Below are positions 18,701 through 25,684 of a stretch of DNA of 64,000 nt, piece by piece (positions within the stretch are counted from its first letter, which is position 1; the number at the start of each line of letters is the position of its first letter). This DNA comes from Bacteroidota bacterium (GTDB lineage: Bacteria > Bacteroidota > Bacteroidia > Chitinophagales > LD1). A model generated the notes under the pieces. That model was not told where the DNA came from. It saw nothing but the letters and a program-made list of their open reading frames with translations, and searched no databases. The DNA lies in the NCBI GenBank assembly GCA_018267385.1, contig JAFDYN010000015.1, positions 25,846-89,845 on the forward strand, written 5' to 3'. A program made the position numbers and the translations under genes.

Positions 18701-20205
18701 GTTATCGTGTAGGATGTTGTCCCCGCCGGTGATACTGTGATGGCCGCTGTAGTAGCCGTGGTATTCCATGCATAGCTAGTACCACCACCGGCAGTGAGTG
18801 TAGTGCTGCTGCCGGCACATATCGCTACCGAGGCCGGCGTAATGGATGGCGTAGGAAGTGAGTTGACCGTCACGCTACGCGAGGTGGATGCTGTGCAGCT
18901 ATTGGCATCTGTCACCGTCACTGTATAGGTGGTCGTCCCCGCGGGTGATACTGTGATGGCCGCTGTTGTAGCCGTGGTATTCCAGGCATAGACTGTGCCT
19001 CCGCTAGCAGTGAGTGTAGTGCTGCTGCCTGCACATATCGCTACCGATGCCGGCGTGATGGATGGCGTAGGCAGGGAGTTGACCGTAACGGTACGCGAGA
19101 TAGAAGCGGTGCAGTTATTGGCGTCTGTCACCGTCACTGTGTAGGACGTCGTCCCGGCGGGTGATACTGTGATCGCCGCTGTAGTAGCTGTGGTGCTCCA
19201 TGCATAGCCTGTGCCTCCACCCGCTGTGAGTGTAGTACTGCTGCCTGCACATATCGCTACCGAGGCAGGAGTGATGGATTGTGTAGGCAGGGAGTTGACC
19301 GTGACATTGACAGCGGCAGAGCTGGTAAAGCCACTGCTCTGGGTAGTAGTGACGCTGTATGGAGTACTATTGCCCGGCGTGACAGTGATAGCAGCAGTCG
19401 TGGCGCCCGTACTCCAGGTATAGGTGCCGCCACCGCTGGCCGTGAGGGTGGTGCTCTCGCCGGCGCATAGTGTCGTATTGCCTGAGATAGATGCAGGCGG
19501 GCAGCCACTCGGCGCCTGGCCCGGTGTACATGGACACTGATCATTGATGTCTGGTATACCGTCCCCATCGCCGTCAGCTGTACTACTGGCTTGTGTATTG
19601 GCTACCAGCAGCAGGCCATAGGGGTTATTATTGCCACCGTTAGGATAGTTATACACCTGCACATCTATATAATTGGTTCCTTGTATCCAGGGGCCGGGTA
19701 GCGTGATATTGAGCTGTGAGCCGGCAGAAAATCCACCCCCGCTGATACCGGTACTGGCGCCATTGACAAATATGTCCGTGATCTGATTGTCTACATAGCC
19801 GGATAGGTATAGTACGTAGTTTCCCGCAGTGGTCACGCTGTTACCATTGCAGTCGGTAGGTAGGTTCAGCGTGAGGCGAAAGTAGAGGTAGCCGTCGTTA
19901 TAGTTGTTAGAGCAGGAGGTAGTAGTACCTGTTATCCAGTTGCCATTGTTGGCCGGAGGTGTCAGGCTGGCCGGATCTACCCATGATCCCGGCGCACAGT
20001 TGTTATTGATCAGCGCGGGCGTATAGGTCAGGCCCATAGGGTTGGGCGGATTGGTAGAGTACCACTGAGACACGGTCCATATAGGATCATAGCCGCCCGG
20101 TGTGCCCTGTCCTGTAGATAGCGTGCTCGGGTTAGGAAAGGTCTGCGCCTGAACCTTTGCAGAAAATGAACTTACAATGACAAGCAGGTATAGAAGATAC
20201 TTCAT
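15718..20205 (-). CDS. Giant T9SS-secreted adhesin with 13 Ig-like modules, SprB repeats and gliding-type C-terminal domain
   Basis: 1495 residues. A signal peptide (LLYLLVIVSSFSAKVQA) is followed by a ~190-residue beta-rich domain and a calcium-binding type-3 element (DGDGDGIPDINDQCPC, near residue 215). Then come 13 Ig-like modules of 72 residues, each with pattern SITPAxxxICAGxSTTLTAxGG ... YTVTVTDANNC. Modules 2-8 are nearly identical. Two SprB-type repeats follow (CNAGSDGSITLTISGG and a second copy), then a linker and a CHU_C/gliding-motility C-terminal domain (VFIPNAFTPNDDGTNDYF ... VFDRWGETVF), a type-B T9SS signal. By family knowledge it is an exported, surface-bound adhesin or motility-associated protein. 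Conserved Cys pairs within modules (ICAG, NNC) may form disulfides outside the cell. Confidence 0.88.
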   Translation of the reverse strand: MKYLLYLLVIVSSFSAKVQAQTFPNPSTLSTGQGTPGGYDPIWTVSQWYSTNPPNPMGLTYTPALINNNCAPGSWVDPASLTPPANNGNWITGTTTSCSNNYNDGYLYFRLTLNLPTDCNGNSVTTAGNYVLYLSGYVDNQITDIFVNGASTGISGGGFSAGSQLNITLPGPWIQGTNYIDVQVYNYPNGGNNNPYGLLLVANTQASSTADGDGDGIPDINDQCPCTPGQAPSGCPPASISGNTTLCAGESTTLTASGGGTYTWSTGATTAAITVTPGNSTPYSVTTTQSSGFTSSAAVNVTVNSLPTQSITPASVAICAGSSTTLTAGGGTGYAWSTTATTAAITVSPAGTTSYTVTVTDANNCTASISRTVTVNSLPTPSITPASVAICAGSSTTLTASGGTVYAWNTTATTAAITVSPAGTTTYTVTVTDANSCTASTSRSVTVNSLPTPSITPASVAICAGSSTTLTAGGGTSYAWNTTATTAAITVSPAGTTSYTITVTDANNCTASTSRSVTVNSLPTPSITPASVAICAGGSTTLTASGGTGYTWNTAATTAAITVSPAGTTSYTVTVTDANNCTASTSRSVTVHSLPTPSITPASVAICAGSSTTLTAGGGTGYAWNTSATTAAITVSPAGTTSYTVTVTDANNCTASTSRSVTVNSLPTPSITPASVAICAGSSTTLTAGGGTSYAWSTTATTAAITVSPAGTTSYTVTVTDANNCTASTSRSVTVNSLPTPSITPASVAICAGSSTTLTAGGGTGYAWSTTATTAAITVSPAGTTSYTVTVTDANNCTASTSRSVTVNSLPTPSITPASAAICPGTSAGFTASGGVSYLWSTGDATAAMSVSPSSAGTYDVTVTDANNCSAAASASVTINPAPVASITPTATAICAGDAATLTAGGGNSYSWSNGDITAATSVSPSGTATYSATVTDANNCTASATATVSVNPLPVPGISPASPAVCTGSSITLTASGGTAYAWSTTDMTAAIAVSPSAATAYSVTVTDANNCSAVASTTVAVNPLPTATINPAAVSVCAGSGTTLTAGGGTSYIWSTGSSSVSIRPAPAGTTTYDVTVTDANSCTGTTSATVTVNPLPVPAITTAVSQLCVGGTTTLDATGGTNYVWSDGSTTASVSESPATTTTYVVTATDANNCSAAASQLIIVIPAMNPLATPAMVTCNAGSDGSITLTISGGQAPYTYIWSNTATSQNISNLTAGSYAVSVTDNAGCTATTGTTVAEPTAVTVTPVTTDPLCASLGDQGSIALTAAGGTPSYTYLWTDGSVAAAQQNLGPGTYDVTVTDAQGCSVAASATLAYVYDFTIQATPAIRIDLGDNATLSYAVTGHSGTLSSRWTPDYGLSCSDCAAPVAAPGQTTLYQVKVSNDAGCTASDTTTVIVVANYSVFIPNAFTPNDDGTNDYFEFYANKKSIKFVDVEVFDRWGETVFRSNDINFRWDGTFRGAKVEPGSFVWQMNITFIDGHSTAVEKGSLTVIR
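17761..19272 (-). repeat. Tandem array of seven 216-bp near-identical repeats
   Basis: The same junction (gatggatggtgtgggcaggg or close variants) recurs at 17761, 17977, 18193, 18409, 18625, 18841 and 19057, and a degenerate version starts at 19273. The spacing is exactly 216 bp, 72 codons. Units 17761-17976 and 17977-18192 differ at only three positions that I could find. The modules on either side are clearly more diverged. The array encodes Ig-like modules 2-8 of the adhesin. Confidence 0.95.
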
Positions 20206-20579
20206 AAATGGTGGTTATCGGGATGTCGGGTTTTAACAAAGACGTAAGCCCTCCTGGACACGATGCTCTCCGGTAAAATTTATTTGCTCTAAAAATACAT
20301 TACGTATGCCTGACTTTATCCCTCAAAAAATACATGAACGCCCTGATTTTCTGTATTAAGCGCGAGGTCAACGCATCAGGATCAGGTAGATAAGTGCCCC
20401 TTGGCTCCACTAGTATTTAATATTCAACCCTTTCCATATATATGATCTTTGATAGTCACTCCCAGGCTCATTCACCCATGAAATGACCCATTTGGTCGGT
20501 GATTAACGTTGTTTCAGTCAACGGTATTATTTTTCAAGCGAAATAATGGCCAACTTTATGCTTTAAACTCCCAAAAGCT
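20206..20579. other. 374-nt divergent intergenic region, adhesin versus SPT
   Basis: No gene, strong hairpin or dispersed repeat is visible. It must hold promoters for both directions. The best partial -7 match toward SPT is TATTTTTC near 20527; toward the adhesin no clean box was found. Confidence 0.5.
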
Positions 20580-21797
20580 ATGCTTGTGACTAAGATCAGG
20601 AAACCGTTATTCGATAAGTGCGCTGAATATACCCGCAACTATGAGGTCCAGCAGGCGGGACTCTACCCTTACTTCCGCCCTATCCAGGAGAGCGAGGGGC
20701 CGGTGGTCATGATGGAGGGCCGCCAGGTCGTGATGGCCGGGTCAAACAACTATCTCGGCCTGACCGCCCACCCTAAGGTGAAGGAGGCAGCCCGCCAGGC
20801 ACTGGAGAAGTATGGTACCAGTTGCTCAGGTTCCCGCTTTCTCACGGGCACGATAGACCTGCACATCAATCTGGAAAACAAGCTGGCAAAATTTATGGGC
20901 AAGGAATCTGCCCTGCTATTCAGCACCGGCTTCCAGGCGGGTCAGGGAGTGATCTTCCCACTGGTAGGCCGCAAGGATTACATTCTTTCTGACCGTGACA
21001 ATCATGCCTCTATACAGGCCGGCAATATGCTCGCCGCCAGCCTCGGTACACAGATCATCCGCTACAAGCACAACGACGTAGCCGATCTGGAGAAGCAGCT
21101 CGCAAAACTGCCGGAGGACGCCGGCAAGTTTGTAGTAACCGACGGCGTGTTCTCTACTTTCGGTACCGTAGCCAGCCTGGATGGCATCAGCGAGATGGCT
21201 AAGAAATATGGTGCAGCGCTGCTCGTGGATGATGCCCACGGCTTTGGCGTGATGGGCCCCCAGGGTAAGGGTTCTCCGTTCCACTTTGGTGTGGAAGAAG
21301 ATACCGACCTGATCGTTTGTACTTTCAGCAAGACACTCGCCTCGCTCGGCGGTTTCGTAGCCGGAGATGAGCAGGTGATCAACTATCTCAAGCATAAATC
21401 ACCCGCGCTGATCTTCAGCGCCTCGCCTACACCGGCCTCTGTAGCAGCGGCTGATGCGGCACTAGATATCCTGATAGAGCAGCCGGAGCTGGCGCAGAAG
21501 GTTTCCGCCAATGCTCAGTTTATCCGTGAGGGCCTGCGCAGTATCGGATTTAATGTACCGGAGGGACAGACCGCTATCGTGCCTGTATTCATAGGTAGCG
21601 ATGAGGAGACCTTCCTCTTCTGGCGCAAACTGTATGACGAGGGCGTTTTTGTCAATGCATTTATCTCGCCTGCCACACCTCCGGGCATGCAGATGCTGCG
21701 CACCAGCTACATGGCTACCCACGAGCAGAGCCACCTCGAGTTTATCCTGGATAAGTTTGAGAAAGTGGGCAAGCAGATAGGCTACCTGAAGGGGTAA
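20580..21797 (+). CDS. spt: Serine palmitoyltransferase-like alpha-oxoamine synthase
   Basis: 405 residues of the PLP-dependent alpha-oxoamine synthase family (SPT, KBL, BioF, HemA). The PLP lysine is K251 in TFSKTLASLGG, the aspartate and histidine of the cofactor site are in LLVDDAHGFGVMG, and NNYLGLTAHPKV and GSRFLTGTIDLH are family blocks. The family resemblance I recognise is to Bacteroidota SPT (serine plus palmitoyl-CoA to 3-ketosphinganine plus CO2). The convergent neighbours look like 3-ketosphinganine reductases, which supports SPT over glycine C-acetyltransferase. Soluble or membrane-associated in the cytoplasm. An ATG at 20580 gives the standard N-terminus. KBL or another oxoamine synthase remains the main alternative. 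Confidence 0.8.
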   Translation: MLVTKIRKPLFDKCAEYTRNYEVQQAGLYPYFRPIQESEGPVVMMEGRQVVMAGSNNYLGLTAHPKVKEAARQALEKYGTSCSGSRFLTGTIDLHINLENKLAKFMGKESALLFSTGFQAGQGVIFPLVGRKDYILSDRDNHASIQAGNMLAASLGTQIIRYKHNDVADLEKQLAKLPEDAGKFVVTDGVFSTFGTVASLDGISEMAKKYGAALLVDDAHGFGVMGPQGKGSPFHFGVEEDTDLIVCTFSKTLASLGGFVAGDEQVINYLKHKSPALIFSASPTPASVAAADAALDILIEQPELAQKVSANAQFIREGLRSIGFNVPEGQTAIVPVFIGSDEETFLFWRKLYDEGVFVNAFISPATPPGMQMLRTSYMATHEQSHLEFILDKFEKVGKQIGYLKG

Positions 21798-21807
21798 GCC
21801 TCAACTA

Positions 21808-22608
21808 CTAACTTTTCTGCACCTTCCTGATCGCGCTATCCATCACCATATTCACGATGAATGGGAAGTGCCTTTTCATCCAGTAGGTCAGCTTGCCATC
21901 GCCACCCGGTATGATCATAAAGGTATTGCCTTCGAGTGCTTTTACGGTTTCTTTAGCCAGCGCCTCAGAGGTCATCAGTTTGGCGGTCTTTGAGATCTCT
22001 TTGGTCTCCTCCGGTTTGGTTTTATTCTCCTCTGCGAAGCCCGGTGTATCTGTGTCGGGCGGGCAGAGTACCTGCACCTTGATATTGTATTTAGCCAGCT
22101 CCTGTTTCAATACTTCTGAGAAGCCAATGATGGCAAACTTTGACGCCGAGTAATCAGCATAGCCGAATACCCCTACAAAACCACCGATAGAGGATGTATT
22201 GACGATCTTGCCACCCTTCGCCTTCATGTGTGGCAGCGTAGCCTGCACGGCATTCCATACACTGCTGAAGTTGGTCCGCATAGTGTCCTCCATCATCGCC
22301 GCGGTGATATTCTCAAAGTGCTCCGGATAGGCGCGTCCCACACAGTTGATGAGCAGGTCTGGTGCGCCGGTCTCTGCTACTGCTTTATCTATAGCCGCTT
22401 TGGTGCTGTTGTAGTCTTTCGCGTCTACAGAGTAGGTGCGGCATTGCGCGCCTGCTGCGGCGACCTGTGTTTTAGCTTTCTCCAGATTGGCCACATTGCG
22501 TGCGAAGAGGCAGAATGTATTGCCGTTCTTCGCTAGCTCCAGCGCGATAGACAGGCCGATGCCTGTAGAGCCACCGGTGATAAAAATGATCTTGTTTGAA
22601 ATAGCCAT
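21808..22608 (-). CDS. Short-chain dehydrogenase resembling 3-ketodihydrosphingosine reductase (copy 1)
   Basis: 266 residues from ATG 22608; a TTG at 22632 would add eight unlikely residues. The cofactor motif TGGSTGIG lies at 11-18, NADP-type Arg follows (LFARN), and the catalytic pair is Y153/K157 in YSASK with an upstream Ser in NTSSIGGF. The substrate-loop sequence CPPDTDTPGFAEENKTKP is strikingly like human KDSR (PPDTDTPGFAEENRTKP), which reduces 3-ketosphinganine to sphinganine. Copy 1 ends 10 nt from the convergent SPT stop and lies 58 nt downstream of a paralogue in one apparent operon. Function is inferred from this loop and from the neighbour. Confidence 0.8.
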   Translation of the reverse strand: MAISNKIIFITGGSTGIGLSIALELAKNGNTFCLFARNVANLEKAKTQVAAAGAQCRTYSVDAKDYNSTKAAIDKAVAETGAPDLLINCVGRAYPEHFENITAAMMEDTMRTNFSSVWNAVQATLPHMKAKGGKIVNTSSIGGFVGVFGYADYSASKFAIIGFSEVLKQELAKYNIKVQVLCPPDTDTPGFAEENKTKPEETKEISKTAKLMTSEALAKETVKALEGNTFMIIPGGDGKLTYWMKRHFPFIVNMVMDSAIRKVQKS

Positions 22609-22666
22609 ATACCACGATTTTATCGCAGGCAATTTAGGCCAATTTGAGTGGTATTAGCAAGTAGAT

Positions 22667-23521
22667 TTATGCCCGTGCCAGATGGCGGGGGTATTCGTGC
22701 ACAGCCGGGCCCGAGATGTTCTGCTTTTGTACCCTGCTCACCATGCGGTCCATGAGCATATGGGTGATCTGTGGCCATATCCGTTTGAGTATCCAGGTCA
22801 GCTTGCTATCCATGCCGGGTATGATCATAAAGTTATCCTTATGCATACGGCGCACGGCATACGCTGCTACCTCGTCTGCGGTCATCAGGCCGGCAGCATT
22901 GCATATCTCACGCGTCTCATCCGGCTTGGTGCGGTTTTCCAGTGCCAGGCCGGGCGTATCGGTATCCGGTGGACATAGCACTTGTACAGTGATATTGTGA
23001 GGCTTCAGCTCCTGGCGCAGTGACTCAGAGAAACCTATCAGGGCAAATTTTGAAGCTGCGTAATCAGTATACCCATATACTCCCAGCAGACCGCCCATAG
23101 AGGAGGTATTGATGATACGGCCACCTCCGTTAGCCTTCATATATGGCAGCAAGGCCTGGGTCACATGCCAGGTACTGCCTACATTGGCCTGCAGGGTATC
23201 CATCAGCATACCTGAGCTGATATTTTCAAATCGATGGGGGATGGCGCGACCTACACAGTTGAAGAGGATATCAGGCACACCGGCCTCCTGTATGGCATAG
23301 GCCATGGTTTGCGCCACGGCACCGGCATCAGTAGCATCTACAGAGTATGAGTAGCATTTGCCACCTGCACGTTGTATCGTGGTTTGAGCGTGGTGGAGTT
23401 TAGATGGGTCACGGGCAAAAATGCACACAGCATAATCCTGCTGTGCCAGTTTCATAGCTATAGATAGCCCTATACCGGTAGATCCTCCGGCTATATAAGC
23501 GATCTTGGGTGAGAGATTCAT
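22667..23521 (-). CDS. Short-chain dehydrogenase resembling 3-ketodihydrosphingosine reductase (copy 2)
   Basis: 284 residues, clearly paralogous to the gene downstream. It has AGGSTGIG, NTSSMGGLLGVYGYTDY, catalytic YAASK and the KDSR-like loop CPPDTDTPGLALENRTKP, and ends KLTWILKRIWPQITHMLMDR, parallel to copy 1. A short extra tail (about 20 residues after VQKQ) is specific to this copy. The two genes run in the same direction with a 58-nt gap. One may reduce 3-ketosphinganine and the other a related 3-keto lipid or a branched-chain homologue; sequence cannot distinguish them. Confidence 0.8.
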   Translation of the reverse strand: MNLSPKIAYIAGGSTGIGLSIAMKLAQQDYAVCIFARDPSKLHHAQTTIQRAGGKCYSYSVDATDAGAVAQTMAYAIQEAGVPDILFNCVGRAIPHRFENISSGMLMDTLQANVGSTWHVTQALLPYMKANGGGRIINTSSMGGLLGVYGYTDYAASKFALIGFSESLRQELKPHNITVQVLCPPDTDTPGLALENRTKPDETREICNAAGLMTADEVAAYAVRRMHKDNFMIIPGMDSKLTWILKRIWPQITHMLMDRMVSRVQKQNISGPAVHEYPRHLARA

Positions 23522-23654
23522 TTGATACTTAGAGTTTTAGAATAAAATAAGTCCAACACTCACTTATACGGCTAAACAGCGATTGAGATACAAAAAATTT
23601 GTTTTTTTCTTTCACACTTATACAAATGCAGTGGCTGACATTTACTTTCACATA

Positions 23655-24362
23655 ATGAATTTGGTATATACCCCCCATGCCAGCCCGGGTGCTATCACAG
23701 AGCTGGATGACAATGAATCACATCACCTGCAGGTGCTCCGTATGAAAGTGGGGGAGGACCTGCACGCCTTTGATGGAGTAGGAGGGCTGTATACGGCTAC
23801 GGTGCATAGCATGACTAAAAAGGGCGCCATCATAGCCATAGGCGACCTGCTACGGCGCGATCCGGCACCTGCCGCCCGCCTGCATATAGCTATAGCACCT
23901 ACCAAGAATATGGACCGGCTGGAGTGGTTTGTAGAGAAAGCGACGGAGATAGGTGTACACCAGATCACGCCCATCATCTGCCGTAGGTCTGAGCGCAGGG
24001 AGCTGCGCGTAGACCGGCTGGAGAAAGTAGCCCTCAGCGCAGCCAAGCAGTCCCTGCACCTCCACTTGCCCGTCATCCACGAGCCGGTGGCGCTGGATCG
24101 GTTTGTCAAAGAAGTGCCGTCAGATATTTCTCTGAAGTTCATAGGCTACTGCGAGGAGCATACCCACCACCTGCGGGACCGCTTCCCGGCCGGAGAGAGT
24201 ATCATAGTGCTGATAGGCCCTGAGGGAGATTTCACCGGAGAGGAGATAGCCGCAGCCCGGCTCGCAGGGTTCATGCCCGTATCACTCGGCACCAGCAGAC
24301 TGCGCACGGAGACAGCCGGCGTGATGAGCGCAGCTATATTTGACCTGAAAAATGTAAAGTAA
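23655..24362 (+). CDS. rsmE: 16S rRNA m3U1498 methyltransferase RsmE
   Basis: 235 residues from ATG 23655 (MNLVYTP); an upstream in-frame start at 23583 would add an unlikely hydrophobic leader. Family features: N-terminal PUA-like domain (NESHHLQVLRMKVGED), SPOUT knot domain with KNMDRLEWFVEKATEIGV, and the SAM-binding motifs IGPEGDFTGEE and LGTSRLRTETAGV. It methylates N3 of U1498 in the small-subunit rRNA using SAM. A weak -7-like box (TACTTTCA, 23643-23650) ends 4 nt before the start. Confidence 0.92.
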   Translation: MNLVYTPHASPGAITELDDNESHHLQVLRMKVGEDLHAFDGVGGLYTATVHSMTKKGAIIAIGDLLRRDPAPAARLHIAIAPTKNMDRLEWFVEKATEIGVHQITPIICRRSERRELRVDRLEKVALSAAKQSLHLHLPVIHEPVALDRFVKEVPSDISLKFIGYCEEHTHHLRDRFPAGESIIVLIGPEGDFTGEEIAAARLAGFMPVSLGTSRLRTETAGVMSAAIFDLKNVK

Positions 24363-24436
24363 AAAATTAGAATTACGGATATTCTACACTACGATTGATC
24401 TTCCTCTTGTACGACTAATAATAGTAAATCTTGGAC

Positions 24437-24493
24437 TGTAGGTTCTTTCCTCTCCTTCGGAGAGGAAAGATGCCGAAGGCAGATAGGTGAGGT
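24437..24493 (+). repeat. Dispersed two-hairpin repeat, copy A
   Basis: Begins tgtaggttctttcctctcc. CTTTCCTCTCC (24445-24455) pairs perfectly with GGAGAGGAAAG (24459-24469) around a TTC loop, and a second small hairpin TGCC/GGCA follows, then agataggtgaggt. It matches copy B at 34547-34603 in all but about four of 57 positions. It sits between convergent rsmE and a small hypothetical gene. Confidence 0.85.
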
Positions 24494-24496
24494 GAT

Positions 24497-24772
24497 TTAG
24501 AGGAGTGTAGCCTCTGTATGCGTCAGCTCACCCAGGAGCTTCTTAGACGCGTCAGACATCTCGCTGAGATCCAGGTCCACGATGCTGAGGATCTCTACCA
24601 GGCTATTGATCTTGGCCTCCAGTGAGTGAAATTTATTGATCACTACCACGCGCTTTTTCTCCAGCACACAAAAGCCTGAGTTAAAGTTGCCCTTCTCATA
24701 GCGTACCACATAGCCACCCTCGCCGAGGATGTCCTCTACCTTTTTCTGAAATGCTGCGTTGTGCTTTATCAT
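24497..24772 (-). CDS. Small conserved-looking hypothetical protein
   Basis: 91 residues, ATG at 24772. No domain recognised. The sequence is mixed alpha/beta: an N-terminal helix (AAFQKKVEDILGEGG), two beta strands (GYVVRYEKGNFNSGFCVLEKKRVVVINK) and a C-terminal helical part rich in Leu and Asp. No signal peptide or membrane helix, so cytoplasmic. The stop lies 3 nt from repeat copy A. Codon use is like its neighbours. The function is unknown. Confidence 0.65.
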   Translation of the reverse strand: MIKHNAAFQKKVEDILGEGGYVVRYEKGNFNSGFCVLEKKRVVVINKFHSLEAKINSLVEILSIVDLDLSEMSDASKKLLGELTHTEATLL

Positions 24773-24820
24773 ATTCCTGTCAGAATCGCGTCATTGATCT
24801 GTCTACGAAATTAGTTTGTT

Positions 24821-24828
24821 TACATTTG
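24821..24828 (+). promoter_or_regulatory. -7 promoter box 4 nt before the barrel gene
   Basis: TACATTTG matches TAnnTTTG exactly and ends 4 nt before the ATG at 24833. A TTG at 24794-24796 is 24 nt upstream, slightly far for a -33 element. A leaderless transcript is predicted. Confidence 0.5.
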
Positions 24829-24832
24829 CCGG

Positions 24833-25600
24833 ATGAAGAAGAAACTCACACTGTGGATAATAATCCTGCTCCCGGCGCTTGCCTGGGCCCAGCAGGGCAC
24901 AGTGGTGCAAGACAAACCAAAGCCCAAAAAAACGGTAAAAGCAAGGGCTACAAACCCTAATCAGCAAAATCAACCTATACCTGATGAGACGAAGCCAAAC
25001 TTTAATAATGAGTCTCTTTTTAAGGCGCTTTTTGTAGGTGGGCTGAATCTATCTCAGGTAGATGGAGATGCAGAGGTGGGTTACCGCAAGGTAGGTGCAC
25101 ACGTAGGCGTAGGCACGGTGATCAAATTTAGCAAGCGCTTCTCTACCAGCATCGAGCTGATCTACTCCATGCAGGGTGCCAAGCCGCACTATGCCACCTA
25201 CTCAGACGGTACTAAGAACAAATATGATATTACTATGGACTATATCAATGTGCCGGTGAGTATCAATATACACGATAAAAAGATAGTCATGTTTGGCCTC
25301 GGCCTGCAGCTCGGCGTGCTGGCCCGCTACAGCCAGACCGACTCTGCGGGCAATAACATCACCAAAAATCCCGAGCCCAATGGCGAGCAGCCGCGTAAAA
25401 TAGACCTGAGTGGCCAGGCCTGCGCTACCTTTTTTATCAAGAGGAGGATAGGCATAGGCGTGCGTTTTGCGTATTCATTCCTCAAGCTGCGGGATGCCGT
25501 ACAGGGCTCGCGCGTCAAAGGAGAGTACAATAATATAGTCTCCATCCGCTTCAGCTACCTGCTCGATCCCAAGCATCCTAAATGGAACGATAAGTTCTAG
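24833..25600 (+). CDS. Outer membrane beta-barrel protein (PorT-like)
   Basis: 255 residues. Signal peptide MKKKLTLWIIILLPALAWAQ is followed by a basic, low-complexity linker (about 25-60, KPKPKKTVKARATNPNQQ) and then alternating strands typical of small Bacteroidota outer membrane barrels: GLNLSQVDGD, VGVGTVIKFSKRFSTSIELI, YINVPVSINI, ISIRFSYLLD at the end. Such PorT-family proteins (DUF-type outer membrane beta-barrel) are usually of unknown function; one relative, PorT, works in gliding/T9SS. It appears monocistronic. Confidence 0.7.
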   Translation: MKKKLTLWIIILLPALAWAQQGTVVQDKPKPKKTVKARATNPNQQNQPIPDETKPNFNNESLFKALFVGGLNLSQVDGDAEVGYRKVGAHVGVGTVIKFSKRFSTSIELIYSMQGAKPHYATYSDGTKNKYDITMDYINVPVSINIHDKKIVMFGLGLQLGVLARYSQTDSAGNNITKNPEPNGEQPRKIDLSGQACATFFIKRRIGIGVRFAYSFLKLRDAVQGSRVKGEYNNIVSIRFSYLLDPKHPKWNDKF

Positions 25601-25659
25601 TCGCTGAATTTTCAGCCCGATTCAATACATCTCGTATATATTCGTCAGGTATAGTGCCG

Positions 25660-25667
25660 TATTTTTG
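25660..25667 (+). promoter_or_regulatory. -7 box for the lipid kinase gene
   Basis: TATTTTTG matches TAnnTTTG exactly, 17 nt before the preferred ATG at 25685 (5 nt before an in-frame GTG at 25673). Confidence 0.45.
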
Positions 25668-25684
25668 ACAAAGTGAAAGAAACC

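Noticed and set aside
17761..19272. CRISPR array
   Set aside because: Units are 216 bp, contiguous, in frame and protein coding, with no short repeat/unique spacer alternation.
17051..19568. Plus-strand ORFs across the adhesin repeats
   Set aside because: They repeat with the 216-bp period and mirror the adhesin modules, so they are not independent genes.
20580..21797. Glycine C-acetyltransferase (KBL)
   Set aside because: Same family, but the KDSR-like neighbours and no threonine dehydrogenase nearby favour SPT.
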